Assembly: GCA_964408825.1 (NCBI GenBank)
Contig: CAYPAU010000006.1
Span: forward strand, 1-38,602
Origin: CAYPAU01 sp964408825
GTDB taxonomy: Bacteria > Patescibacteriota > Microgenomatia > Levybacterales > UBA12049
DNA: 38,602 bases
Reading direction: 5' to 3'
The notes below the pieces were generated by a model. That model was given only the letters and a program-made list of their open reading frames with translations. It was not told the origin of the DNA and did no database searches. A program made the translations under genes and the position numbers. Below are positions 28,535-37,431 of this stretch, piece by piece (the first letter of the stretch is position 1; each line of letters opens with the position of its first letter).

Positions 28535-30794
28535 TTTTATAAATTCTGACACTTTGATTTTGATAGACTAAGTCACCAATTTTTCTGAATTTATCTTCCG
28601 AAAGATTTGGATATTTTTGAAGTTCAAGGGAACCAAAGTAAGCATAGCCAACTTTGTATTTGCTTATTAGATACATTGTCTGGTTAATATCCTTGCTGTT
28701 ATAAAGAAGATCCACTTCATTAATGCGTGGAGACGGAACATCATATGAACCTCGCCATAACCATTCATGAACCGTCCAGCCCAAAATAGTCGGAAGGCCG
28801 GTATTTGAAGAAATACGGGCAAAATCCGTATAAGAATCTCCCTGTGCTTCAAGCATAACGGGTTGTCTCTTGATATTTTTATTTATCCACAAAATTGCTT
28901 TATAATCGTCGGGATATAAGCTTTCTAAATATTTTAGTCCATCAATTCCGCGATAGGTTCTAAGATTCCCATAATAGGAACCGACGGCAAAGAAGGGGTA
29001 AAGCATGACTAAAAATAATCCAATACTACCAATAAATACCAATACTATAAATTTCCAATTCTTAAGTCTTAAATTATTTAATAATCTAACAATAATATAG
29101 CCGGATGCGATCGAGAGCATGATAAATTCCTGGTAAGTTAGTTTAAACATTGTATTGGCTCTATAGTGAGCAGGATAGATGTCTTTAAGGTAGATAAATT
29201 CCGGGATAATTATCAAAACCGTTGATAAGAAAATGAGAAAAAGGACAAAAAGATCAGACTTTAAAATGTCATTCTGACCCTTGAGCGCAGCGAAGGGGAA
29301 AAATCTAGATCCTTCGGGCTTTGTCCTCAGGATGACACTGCGATAGAGGAATACCATAAATGAGATTGCCCAAAAATAGAAAAATCCGTGAAGTGTAAGC
29401 ATTTGCCACCACGGTGATTTTTGGCAATGGTCTGCTTCAAAAAGGAATGATCCTAATTTTGCTTTTTCAATAAGAAACTCCGGAGCACAAAGAACCCCTA
29501 TCCCGGATGCAAATGGTTTAAAGTTAAGATTAAACGGCATTGTAAACAAAACAAAGCCAACAATAAGGATTAACAAATATTTAATGAACGTAGAAAGATA
29601 AAATTTTTCTGAACTTAACAGAACAGAAAATATAACCAACATGCTTAAAAGAAAATAAATTATTCCATCCCATACGTTGGTCATGTAAGCTATTGCTAAA
29701 AAAAAGCCTAGCAATAGCAATTTTCCATTTATCATTTTCCATCTACCATTTGTAAGAAGGGAAAGGAGAATTGCGATTATCAACAAAACTATTGGAATAT
29801 CCAGAACGTGTCCGTGAAGATCGGATACAACAAAAGAGTATGCCGGAAATTCATGAATAGTGTTATAGATAAAACGGGTTGCGTTGGGGTACCAATAATC
29901 ATTTGGAAAATTAAAAGGAGAAAAGGCAAGTTTCCAGAAAGGAACAGGATTTTCATTGGGATATTTTTGAAAAAATGCATAGATTGTATGAAGATTTCCC
30001 GAAAGAGAAACAAGGAAAGCGGTCAGGAGGCCACCAGCGATACTAAATATTCGGGGTCCTGTCAGAAGTTTCCCTCCCGTCAGTGTTCGTTCGAAATATC
30101 CGCCTTCGGCGGATAACTCCTGCGCGCTGTCGGGAGCCCTTCCACTTCTGCCACCCCTTAATCTTAAAAGCAAAAAATGGATAAGATTGGCGCCGATTGA
30201 AAAAGAACAGGTAAATGTAAAAGAAAATAGCGTTGCAAGCATTAAATTATAGGTTATATAAGAAGGAATAAGAGAAATTTTCGTAAGAACCGCAGTAATC
30301 AAATGCCCGAAGTAATAATAGTTGATAGGAAAGGGTGTGAACCACATATCTTTGGGAGGAAAATAATCCGATCGCAAAATAGAATTTATAAAACCGAAGT
30401 CCATAAATTTCTCAAGCCCATGAATATCAGGATTATGACCTCTTACATATGTCCATGCAGAAATACCAATAAGAAAAAGAGTCTCTTCCAGAAGAAAGAT
30501 CACCCAGTTTTCTTTAATTGTTTTTTGTAAATCTTTTTTAAAGAGAATTAAATTTATAATTAAGAAAATTAAAGAAACGGCAAGGATTGTAAATATTGTG
30601 AAAGGAGCAATATGTAGAATTCCCAAAACAAAAACTATATATGAAATAAAAACCATTCCAATTATCTTTGAAAATATGTAGCCCTTATCAAAAAAGTTTT
30701 TGAAAATAGTGATTGTGAGGGGAATAAAAAAAGAACCTATTACCAGAAAAACTAACCACCATTTTATGATAGAAATTAGATCACCAAGAAACAT
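28512..30794 (-). CDS. DUF2298 multi-pass membrane protein (GT-C-like)
   Basis: A 760-residue protein with a dozen or more membrane helices. The DUF2298 pattern is clear: SAWTYVRGHNPDIHGLEKFMDFGF, then DMWFTPFPINYYYFGHLI (the YYY motif), and later FSPFNFPNDYWYPNATRFI, EFPAYSFVVSDLHGHVLDIP. A C-terminal soluble domain (~630-760) has MYLISKYKVGYAYFG. DUF2298 proteins are thought to be lipid-linked sugar transferases in the outer leaflet; activity is not proven. Two palindromic insertions break family sequence (at ~220-255 and ~490-510). Its end overlaps the LCP gene by 23 bp, tail to tail. Confidence 0.85.
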   Translation of the reverse strand: MFLGDLISIIKWWLVFLVIGSFFIPLTITIFKNFFDKGYIFSKIIGMVFISYIVFVLGILHIAPFTIFTILAVSLIFLIINLILFKKDLQKTIKENWVIFLLEETLFLIGISAWTYVRGHNPDIHGLEKFMDFGFINSILRSDYFPPKDMWFTPFPINYYYFGHLITAVLTKISLIPSYITYNLMLATLFSFTFTCSFSIGANLIHFLLLRLRGGRSGRAPDSAQELSAEGGYFERTLTGGKLLTGPRIFSIAGGLLTAFLVSLSGNLHTIYAFFQKYPNENPVPFWKLAFSPFNFPNDYWYPNATRFIYNTIHEFPAYSFVVSDLHGHVLDIPIVLLIIAILLSLLTNGRWKMINGKLLLLGFFLAIAYMTNVWDGIIYFLLSMLVIFSVLLSSEKFYLSTFIKYLLILIVGFVLFTMPFNLNFKPFASGIGVLCAPEFLIEKAKLGSFLFEADHCQKSPWWQMLTLHGFFYFWAISFMVFLYRSVILRTKPEGSRFFPFAALKGQNDILKSDLFVLFLIFLSTVLIIIPEFIYLKDIYPAHYRANTMFKLTYQEFIMLSIASGYIIVRLLNNLRLKNWKFIVLVFIGSIGLFLVMLYPFFAVGSYYGNLRTYRGIDGLKYLESLYPDDYKAILWINKNIKRQPVMLEAQGDSYTDFARISSNTGLPTILGWTVHEWLWRGSYDVPSPRINEVDLLYNSKDINQTMYLISKYKVGYAYFGSLELQKYPNLSEDKFRKIGDLVYQNQSVRIYKINSGPPE
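29268..29336. repeat. In-frame palindromic element in the DUF2298 gene (1)
   Basis: Ends GTCATTCTGA and TCAGGATGAC (one mismatch as arms), with inner CTAGATCCTTCGGGCT. Read as RTKPEGSRFFPFAALKGQND. Confidence 0.6.
30097..30115. repeat. In-frame palindromic element in the DUF2298 gene (2)
   Basis: TATCCGCC-TTC-GGCGGATA, a perfect 8-bp stem within a larger GC-rich insertion (~30055-30160), read as part of DSAQELSAEGGYFERTLTGG. Confidence 0.65.
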
Positions 30795-32043
30795 TTTTTC
30801 TAAAGTTTATTTTAATATAATACTTAAAATCAGGGAACAATACTATAATTGTTAAAAAAAGTATTGGCAAAATTTGAAAAAAAGAAACAATTTTCCATGT
30901 GCCCATTGTCGGATCAATTCCAAAGATAGGATGACTTACAACACCAATATTTAAAATTCTAAAAATAAAAAAAGTATTTGGCAGGCTTATGATTAACATC
31001 AAAATTTTAGCGATTCTCGTCTGAAACTCCGGGAGAACAAGAAGGCATAGCAATAGAATGGGAGCAAGTACGCTAAAGTGATACTGAAATATAAAATCAT
31101 AGAAGAAAAGGAAATAAACAATCAGCAAAAATATCAATTTAAAAATATGGATATGTCTTGACATCGAAATTAAGTAAATTAATAAAAGAGTGATGATCTT
31201 CGTAAGCCGTATCGTTTCAGAGGATACTCCAAGACTATTTCGAAGAAGCGCCTCAAGTGATAAAAAATCGATCGCTTTTGATTGTGCAGGGTTTGATAGA
31301 TGATAAAAAATATTGTTGATGTAATAGTTACCAATTCCTAAAATATTAAATGTTAAAGTTGAAATTAGAAACAGTAATAGTCCGGTAAAAATAATTGTAA
31401 TTTTTTTCTTAAAAAATAGAACCGGTATCCATAGAAGCCCTATCGGCTTTGCTATTAATGCAAAAAAATATAAGGTTCCTGTATCTATTCTGTTTTTATT
31501 CTTAACTATCCCTATAAGAAACAACAGAAGAAAAATGTTAAATATAAATTGAAATTGTGATATCTTTATTTCATTGTACTGCGAAAAATTTATCAGGAAC
31601 AAGAATATTGCCAAGTTTAAGTTGTTATTCCCGTAAAACTCTTTGTAAATATAATAAACAACCGCTAGAGTCAGAATTATTTTTATAATTATCCACAAAT
31701 TTATAGAAAAATCGGGTGGGAATAAAAAAAGAAAACTCCCCAATAAAATTGTTAACAAAGGATGGTAGACATTTGAATTCGTTCCGTAATTTTGAGAATA
31801 TTGAATTATTCCCTCCGGTAATTTACCAGTGAAATCCCCTCCATGGAAAAAAGCGTAAGCTGCATTGGGTATTTGAAAAAAATCTACACCAATACAGCAA
31901 TAATGAATTGATGTGCCGAAAAAGAAAAAATCAAACCAATGAGTCCAAGCGGCGGAGATATTAAAAGAAAAATAAATTATAAAGCCAAATATTAAAAGCT
32001 TACTGTTTAAAACATATTTTATAAACTTGTAAAAATCATTCAT
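30781..32043 (-). CDS. Multi-pass membrane protein, GT87/DUF2029-like
   Basis: A 420-residue protein with about eleven membrane helices. Features recalling GT87-type polyprenol-dependent mannosyltransferases: an early loop with VDFFQIPNAAYAFFHGG, SNVYHPLLTILLGSFLFLFPP, ISQFQFIFNIFLLLFL and ALIAKPIGLLWIPVLFFKKK. These suggest a GT-C enzyme using a lipid-linked sugar donor on the outer face. It overlaps both neighbours (14 and 8 bp), so the three genes form one operon. Family assignment by pattern only. Confidence 0.65.
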   Translation of the reverse strand: MNDFYKFIKYVLNSKLLIFGFIIYFSFNISAAWTHWFDFFFFGTSIHYCCIGVDFFQIPNAAYAFFHGGDFTGKLPEGIIQYSQNYGTNSNVYHPLLTILLGSFLFLFPPDFSINLWIIIKIILTLAVVYYIYKEFYGNNNLNLAIFLFLINFSQYNEIKISQFQFIFNIFLLLFLIGIVKNKNRIDTGTLYFFALIAKPIGLLWIPVLFFKKKITIIFTGLLLFLISTLTFNILGIGNYYINNIFYHLSNPAQSKAIDFLSLEALLRNSLGVSSETIRLTKIITLLLIYLISMSRHIHIFKLIFLLIVYFLFFYDFIFQYHFSVLAPILLLCLLVLPEFQTRIAKILMLIISLPNTFFIFRILNIGVVSHPIFGIDPTMGTWKIVSFFQILPILFLTIIVLFPDFKYYIKINFRKNVSW

Positions 32044-33688
32044 TAATTATCGCTTGACACCCATCCTTAACATTAAATATTTCGTACTGATTATTGAAAT
32101 TATCATATTCTTTGTTGAAGTTTGATTCAAAAAAAATATAATTTATCGGGAAATCTAAGGCCTCTGTTAAATTTAGTTCAACATAACTAAGTTTGTTTTC
32201 CTCAATTTCTTTGCAGAAATTATTTAGATCATATGAATTTAATAAATTTTTTCTTAAATCGTCTCTTGTTTGGGTATCGTAACCTGCAGACCAGGGAAAG
32301 TATGGCCAGCCGAGAAATATTTTCCGTCCCGCCAGAGAAGCCGGATCATAGAGATATTGAGTATTCAAAAAAACCGAATCTTTGGGAGTATTTTTCATAA
32401 TCCACTCAATATTTCGATTAACCGGATAATCTGCAAGTGTAATTTTTGAGTCATTATAAATCGGGAAGAAATCTATTATGCCTGAAAAAATTAAAATGAA
32501 AAACAAAATTGCAACGGCGGGTTTGAAATAATTTTTTGCATGCCAAAGTTTAACCAGAGCAAATGCAGAAAACATAACCCCGATAAGCATAAAATAATTA
32601 AAAAACTTGTGATTTGCTGCAATTTCGGGAGAAAATTGAATTGTATTTCCTAGAATAAAAATTAAGAAAAATGCCAAGAAGATTTTCCTTAATTTTTTTG
32701 TTGCGAAAAATAAACCTACCGGAATTAATATGGTATGAAGCCCAAGATTCAAAAACCAATACTTTAAACAAGATAAAAAGGTGAGATAGTTTTGCGCAAG
32801 ATATCCGATCGAAACAAAAGGCTTAAAAGACTCGCTTCCTGACTGAAGATAAAAGTATTGAGGCAGTGAAATTAAACCGCCGATTGAAAGCATGATTAGC
32901 GCAGGAATTCTAATTTCTTTGAAAAGAATTGCTAAAGCAGTTATTACTATTGCCGTTGATAATAAAACTGCCAAGTGGAAGAAAAAGAAAAATCCTAAAA
33001 GTAATCCCAATAAAATAGATAAGTAAATATTCAATTCTCTTTTTTTAAGGACTGAGTTTAGTAGTAAAAATACAATAAATAAGGAGAGGAAAAAAGCAAA
33101 TGCCAAGTGCCTTTGATTGGTGTAAATATTCAAATTCCAAAAAGCAGAAATTATTTTTCCGTCATAGGGACCAAACGATGGGAAAGTTTTGTTTACAATA
33201 ATATCGTTTATAATACTAAAGGATAAGGGATGAGTTTTAAAAAATTCAATAAAGGAAAAAGAACCATTAAAGAGAAAAAAGATAACAGATAAAATACCAA
33301 TAGATTTATTGTTAAATAGCTTAATAGCTAAAAAATAAATTACAAGAAGGAGAGATAAGAACCCAATTGTACTTGGAATATTAAGAGCATAGTCTAGTCT
33401 TATTCCGATTTTTTCCAAGAGTCCAACTATGGCAAAAAAAATGAAATGATAATGAATGGGTTCTCCGGGAAAAAGAGGGAACTCTGGAGGGAAATTTGAT
33501 CCAAATGAAAAAGATCTAATTAGAGGAATGCTGCTTGCAAAATCACTCCATGCCTTTGATCCAATAAGCATGTAACCGTTTTTGTATCCAAAAGTCGTAA
33601 ACATTAACCAAAAGCTAAAGAAAAGAGAAAAGATAAGAAAACAAATTTCTAAAATATTTTTTTTAAGATAATTTTCTAATTTATTCAT
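32036..33688 (-). CDS. Multi-pass membrane protein, GT-C/DUF2298-related
   Basis: A 550-residue protein with about twelve membrane helices and a C-terminal soluble part. The N-terminal loop SKAWSDFASSIPLIRSFSFG and FPLFPGEPIHYHFIFFAIVG resembles the DUF2298 loop with PFPINYYYFGH, so it may be a diverged relative. After the last helix: KNTPKDSVFLNTQYLYDPASLAGRKIFLGWPYFPWSAGYD, a motif seen in GT-C-type membrane proteins (donor or acceptor site). It is the first gene of the three-gene envelope operon. Substrate unknown. Confidence 0.65.
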   Translation of the reverse strand: MNKLENYLKKNILEICFLIFSLFFSFWLMFTTFGYKNGYMLIGSKAWSDFASSIPLIRSFSFGSNFPPEFPLFPGEPIHYHFIFFAIVGLLEKIGIRLDYALNIPSTIGFLSLLLVIYFLAIKLFNNKSIGILSVIFFLFNGSFSFIEFFKTHPLSFSIINDIIVNKTFPSFGPYDGKIISAFWNLNIYTNQRHLAFAFFLSLFIVFLLLNSVLKKRELNIYLSILLGLLLGFFFFFHLAVLLSTAIVITALAILFKEIRIPALIMLSIGGLISLPQYFYLQSGSESFKPFVSIGYLAQNYLTFLSCLKYWFLNLGLHTILIPVGLFFATKKLRKIFLAFFLIFILGNTIQFSPEIAANHKFFNYFMLIGVMFSAFALVKLWHAKNYFKPAVAILFFILIFSGIIDFFPIYNDSKITLADYPVNRNIEWIMKNTPKDSVFLNTQYLYDPASLAGRKIFLGWPYFPWSAGYDTQTRDDLRKNLLNSYDLNNFCKEIEENKLSYVELNLTEALDFPINYIFFESNFNKEYDNFNNQYEIFNVKDGCQAIINE

Positions 33689-33722
33689 AATTTTTCTCCT
33701 TCTTTTCTGTCGAGTGTCTTCT

Positions 33723-33746
33723 GTACTTTTGTATCGACAAAAGTAC
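33723..33746. repeat. 10-bp perfect hairpin between envelope operons
   Basis: GTACTTTTGT and ACAAAAGTAC around ATCG. Part of the ~200-bp intergenic stretch 33689-33892, which holds no gene. Confidence 0.5.
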
Positions 33747-33786
33747 CAAAAACTCTTGACAAGCCTCCTCTCGTGCTTTTCAGATT

Positions 33787-33856
33787 AAACTCGTTTAACG
33801 GGAGATAACGCCCTCTCCCCTTCGGGGGTTCTCCCTGTTATGCTCGTTAAACCTTT
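33787..33856. repeat. Nested palindromic element between envelope operons
   Basis: Outer arms around GTTTAAC and GTTAAAC, inner GGGAGATAAC and CCCTGTTAT pairing, centre CCCCTTCGGGG. It is a GC-rich island of the kind found inside genes elsewhere in the window, here intergenic. Confidence 0.5.
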
Positions 33857-33892
33857 CATGCACTCGATGCCGGATTGTCAAACTGAAAAAAC

Positions 33893-35209
33893 TTAAGATT
33901 TATCCTCGATTAGTTTGGCGACTTCTTGGCCGAGTTCGACTGCGTAATTTGTTCCTCTGTCCCATGGATAAACCTGCTGAATATTTGCAAGAAAAACATT
34001 TGGAATTGGTGTTTCAAAAGAGGGAACTTTTTTTGAATAATTCGTTGGAATTATTGGTTGAGCAAAGGGCACCTTAAATAAGTGACTATTAATTATTGAT
34101 GATTTATAATTTGGATTAATTTCCCTTAAAAGGGAGTCATAAACTTGAAGGAGTTGCTCCTTATCCATTGAAAAGTATTCGTGACCTGCCGGTAAATAAT
34201 TTCCAAGATAAACAATGTGTTCATTATTGTAGTTTTTTTTATCCATAAAATTTGTATGTTCAACGATTGCCATAACAGGAGCATTGTTTTCGCAAACGCT
34301 TAGCCAATAAGTACCATCGGTAAGAAAAGGTTTTTTTAGTCTGAGAATCAAGTTTATTGCTCCGAGGCCTTTTAAAAATAACAGCTTTTCTTTGTAGTCT
34401 TTTGGTAAGTCTGGGGCAATTTTAATAAAGAAAAAAGAAGGAAGAGTGACAATGACTGCGTCAAAAGTTTCGATTTTCCATTTTCCCCCGCTTCGCCCAA
34501 GCTTCGCGGGGCGAGCATTTTCCATTTTCCATTTAACACTTATTTTTTTACCACTTCGTATTTTCTCTACTTCAGTTCCAAAAAAGAATTTAACATTTTT
34601 TTTCTCGGATTCTTTTACCAGATGCTTGGCAAAATCTAAAAACCCCCCTGATGGATACACGAGCTTTGGGGTTCTTTTTTTGATCCTTGCCCAAAACCAT
34701 GCAAGAGATATTGTTTGGTAATCTTCTCTGAATTTATTTTTAAGTTGGGGCTCCCAAATCATTTCATAAGATTTTTTACCCATTGTTTTCAAAAGTACAT
34801 TATGAGTTTTAAATTTTTCAAGAGGTTTCCACCAGGGATTGAACTTTAATAATGCCAAGGAAATACCCATTCTTAGTTTATCCGGCAAGGGTAAAAGAGG
34901 AAATTTTAATGCATGCATTGGAGAGTCAAGTTGGTATATTTTGCCTTTGACATAAACCGAGGTTTTCGGCCGTTTAATCACGACCTTATAGCCTATTTCT
35001 TTTGCTAGATTAAGTACTGAATTATCATTTGAAAACCAGTGATGATAATGCTTTTCCAAGGTCCAGTTCCATTTATTATTATCAAATCCAACAGCAAGAC
35101 CTCCCGGTTCTTTATCCTTTTCAAAAACATAAACCTCATTATTTTTTTTGGATAGTTCGCGCGCTGCGGCAAGCCCGGTAAAGCCTGCGCCTATTACGGC
35201 AATTTTCAT
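33893..35209 (-). CDS. FAD-dependent amine oxidase-type oxidoreductase with repeat insertion
   Basis: A 438-residue flavoprotein. The N-terminal dinucleotide fold is IAVIGAGFTGLAAARELSKK with the acidic VYVFEKDKEPGG; the C-terminal FAD motif is VFLANIQQVYPWDRGTNYAVELG. It resembles protoporphyrinogen-oxidase or UDP-galactopyranose-mutase-like enzymes of surface polysaccharide loci (HYHHWFSNDNSVLNLAKEIG is typical of the latter context). The 56-bp repeat (34473-34528) inserts KMENARPAKLGRSGGKWK between residues ~228 and 246. It overlaps the FN3 gene by 4 bp, so it is the last gene of the pilus-linked operon. Substrate unknown. Confidence 0.82.
   Translation of the reverse strand: MKIAVIGAGFTGLAAARELSKKNNEVYVFEKDKEPGGLAVGFDNNKWNWTLEKHYHHWFSNDNSVLNLAKEIGYKVVIKRPKTSVYVKGKIYQLDSPMHALKFPLLPLPDKLRMGISLALLKFNPWWKPLEKFKTHNVLLKTMGKKSYEMIWEPQLKNKFREDYQTISLAWFWARIKKRTPKLVYPSGGFLDFAKHLVKESEKKNVKFFFGTEVEKIRSGKKISVKWKMENARPAKLGRSGGKWKIETFDAVIVTLPSFFFIKIAPDLPKDYKEKLLFLKGLGAINLILRLKKPFLTDGTYWLSVCENNAPVMAIVEHTNFMDKKNYNNEHIVYLGNYLPAGHEYFSMDKEQLLQVYDSLLREINPNYKSSIINSHLFKVPFAQPIIPTNYSKKVPSFETPIPNVFLANIQQVYPWDRGTNYAVELGQEVAKLIEDKS
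34473..34528. repeat. 56-bp repeat, copy 2 (in FAD oxidoreductase gene)
   Basis: Identical to 23948-24003 over 56 bp, same orientation and reading frame. Flanked by additional ATTTTCCATTTTCC units. Confidence 0.9.
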
Positions 35210-36555
35210 AATGGGGCACTGCGGTTGTTAAGAAGGATAAAAAGTCCCAGTCCCGTAATGCCGATTCCTATTATACCCAATAAAGTTAAGGATATCCCCG
35301 GAGGTTCAATGGGAGGAGGGATAGGAGAAATCGTTGGTATGGGAGTAGCAATAGGAATAACAGTCGGGGTTGGTGTCAATTTGGGAACCTCTGATATGGG
35401 GGTTGGTGTCAATGTCTCAATAGGTATGGTAGGTATCGGTGTTCCCGATGTAGTTGCTGATTCGGTGACTTGAGTACCAGATGCAAAAACCGTAAAGTTT
35501 CTTGTTGTCCTTCTTAGGATTCCCGAGGAGTCCCGTGCGAGTATGGTTATCGTATGTTCTCCGACCCCAAGCGGTGAGGCAGGTCTATATGTCCAATTTC
35601 CGCGGGAATCTGTAGTAACCTGTGCTTTAAGACTCTCAGTTGAATTAATTTCAATATCTACCACTGAGTTTGGAGAAGCAGTACCCGAGAATCGTGGTTG
35701 GGAATCAATAAATTCCTGCCTTTCGCCGGGGATTATTATCTGAGGCGATTGACCCGGAGCCTGATTTTGAAGATTAAGCGAAGAGAGTATCTCATCAGTA
35801 TACTGCGGTATTTCCTCTTCTCTTTGTGTAAAATCGAAATTTTCAGAAAGAATAATATTCGGAAGCTTAGAGGTTTTAGGGATAGTAAACTTTACAGTCG
35901 AGGAGCTATCCTTTCCTTGAATAAGCATGTTGAAAACTGTATTTTCGTCAAAGTCAAAAGGAGACGATAGGTCTTTTCCTCTTAAGGAATTTAAAAGAAT
36001 AGAATAATTTCCATTCTCATCAACAGTGGTAGAAATTGTATTAGTTTCCTCTCCCGATATGTAAACAACGCCTTCTTTAGGAAGCTTTGAAAAAATAACC
36101 TGTCCTCCTATGAGTGTATCTTCAGACCTTGACCCTTCTATAACAGGACCTGTCGAGACTTTATAGGGAGAATTTCCCTGCATGAAAGTTTTGCTCCCCG
36201 AGGTTATAGAAAAATAGTACTGCGTCTCAGGCTCAAGATTCTTGACAGTAATATGATGAACAAGACGCGAAGTTACATCCCCGTTTATATCTCTATCATC
36301 AAGAGTGGTTTCTCCTGGAGAATCTTTTCCGAAGTTTAGAGAACCTATAACTTGTGCTTCAGTGGTATATGAAACAGTAAAAGAATTATCGGAAAGGTTT
36401 GTAATCCTTACATCTTGGGGTGTTTCGGTCGGTCCTGCTTTTGTTGTCACGATTGTTCCGGTTCCAACAAGATAAGTTGTTAAGGCTATACCAATCATTA
36501 TTAAAAGAAGTCCTAGGAGAGTAGGAATTCTTTTTTGCCAGAGCGTTTTTCTCAT
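35206..36555 (-). CDS. Surface protein with fibronectin-III and Ig-like domains
   Basis: A 449-residue protein. N-terminal membrane helix (~11-32), a fibronectin type III domain (~44-135: PQDVRITNLSDNSFTVSYTT ... NLEPETQYYFSI), a beta-rich middle with a carboxypeptidase-regulatory-like repeat (TVDENGNYSILLNSL), an Ig-like domain (~285-355: PRFSGTASPNSVVDIEI ... RGNWTYRPASPLGVGEHTITI), a Pro/Thr-rich stalk (~365-415), and a C-terminal membrane helix. The two ends in the membrane frame a surface-exposed middle. It is between the pilus genes and the FAD enzyme (4-bp overlaps), suggesting a pilus- or envelope-linked role. Confidence 0.8.
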   Translation of the reverse strand: MRKTLWQKRIPTLLGLLLIMIGIALTTYLVGTGTIVTTKAGPTETPQDVRITNLSDNSFTVSYTTEAQVIGSLNFGKDSPGETTLDDRDINGDVTSRLVHHITVKNLEPETQYYFSITSGSKTFMQGNSPYKVSTGPVIEGSRSEDTLIGGQVIFSKLPKEGVVYISGEETNTISTTVDENGNYSILLNSLRGKDLSSPFDFDENTVFNMLIQGKDSSSTVKFTIPKTSKLPNIILSENFDFTQREEEIPQYTDEILSSLNLQNQAPGQSPQIIIPGERQEFIDSQPRFSGTASPNSVVDIEINSTESLKAQVTTDSRGNWTYRPASPLGVGEHTITILARDSSGILRRTTRNFTVFASGTQVTESATTSGTPIPTIPIETLTPTPISEVPKLTPTPTVIPIATPIPTISPIPPPIEPPGISLTLLGIIGIGITGLGLFILLNNRSAPL

Positions 36556-36848
36556 TGGTTTACCTCCAAAGAGCTCCCCGAAGAAGTTGCATTTTCCGGA
36601 AGCTCATTTTCTACAATTGCCGAAGGGGACGAATTAACCTCCTCCCCATAAAAAGGTTCAATTTTTTCTTTTTTCTTAAGATTCTCTATAGTTTGAGTGT
36701 CAAAATCAGAAGATATTGGTGAGATCTTCTTTTCCAAAGGCTCTGAGATTGTCGAAGCCATAAAATTGTGAACCACACTAAAGATGATCCATGCCAGTAT
36801 TAATACAAAAATTGATACAGAAAGGAATAAAATATCTTTTTGTTTCAT
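36552..36848 (-). CDS. Small single-pass protein in the pilP position of the pilus operon
   Basis: A 98-residue protein with one N-terminal membrane helix (residues ~5-30, DILFLSVSIFVLILAWIIF) and a hydrophilic acidic tail (LKKKEKIEPFYGEEV ...). It follows pilO with a 1-bp gap and precedes the FN3 gene with a 4-bp overlap. In type IV pilus operons this slot is taken by PilP, but there is no lipobox and no PilP beta-domain here. I infer a pilus-associated role from position only. Confidence 0.6.
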   Translation of the reverse strand: MKQKDILFLSVSIFVLILAWIIFSVVHNFMASTISEPLEKKISPISSDFDTQTIENLKKKEKIEPFYGEEVNSSPSAIVENELPENATSSGSSLEVNQ

Positions 36849-36849
36849 G

Positions 36850-37431
36850 TCACTCTTTAAAATATGCCGCTCCCTTTATGCTAAATTCTAGGTTTTGAGA
36901 ACTTCCTCTTTTTGAAATAGAAACTTTATCTATGGATACTACTCTTTGAAGGCCAGTTATTGAAGATAAAAAATTCGTGATATCATTATATGCCCCTTGT
37001 CCCGTAATTGAGAATGGAAAAGAATAGAAATCTTTTTTATTTTCGGCATTTGCTGCTTCGACTTGAAAAGACTGGATACTTGATATTGAAATATTATTTC
37101 TCTTTGCAAGCGTTTGAATTTGTCCCATCAAATTCGGTATTTGGGGATCTTGTGGAACTGAGGCTAAAACAACAGGAATATCATCTTTGATAATATTATA
37201 TTTTTGTTGTAGAGAATAAAGATTGTTGATTTTTTCCTGAAGTTTCTGGTTTACGAACTTGCTGTCTGCTAAATCTTTCTTAAGTTTTGCAATAGTAGAG
37301 AGGGTTGGGTTGATAGCAAATAAGCCGAAGAATGAAAAGGCAAGAAGAGAAAGTATTGCCTCTGAAACTTTTCGTGGCTTTTCCTTTTTAAAATCAGGTA
37401 AAAATTCAAAATATTTACTACCTATCTTCAT
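36850..37431 (-). CDS. pilO: Type IV pilus inner-membrane protein PilO
   Basis: A 193-residue protein with a membrane helix (~22-45), a coiled-coil stretch (LKKDLADSKFVNQKLQEKINNLYSLQQKYN) and the PilO ferredoxin-like periplasmic fold (IPVVLASVPQDPQIPNLMGQIQTLAKRNNI ... FPFSITGQGAYNDITNFLSSITGLQRVVSIDKVSIS). PilO pairs with PilN to align the pilus machine. It overlaps pilN by 4 bp. Confidence 0.88.
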   Translation of the reverse strand: MKIGSKYFEFLPDFKKEKPRKVSEAILSLLAFSFFGLFAINPTLSTIAKLKKDLADSKFVNQKLQEKINNLYSLQQKYNIIKDDIPVVLASVPQDPQIPNLMGQIQTLAKRNNISISSIQSFQVEAANAENKKDFYSFPFSITGQGAYNDITNFLSSITGLQRVVSIDKVSISKRGSSQNLEFSIKGAAYFKE

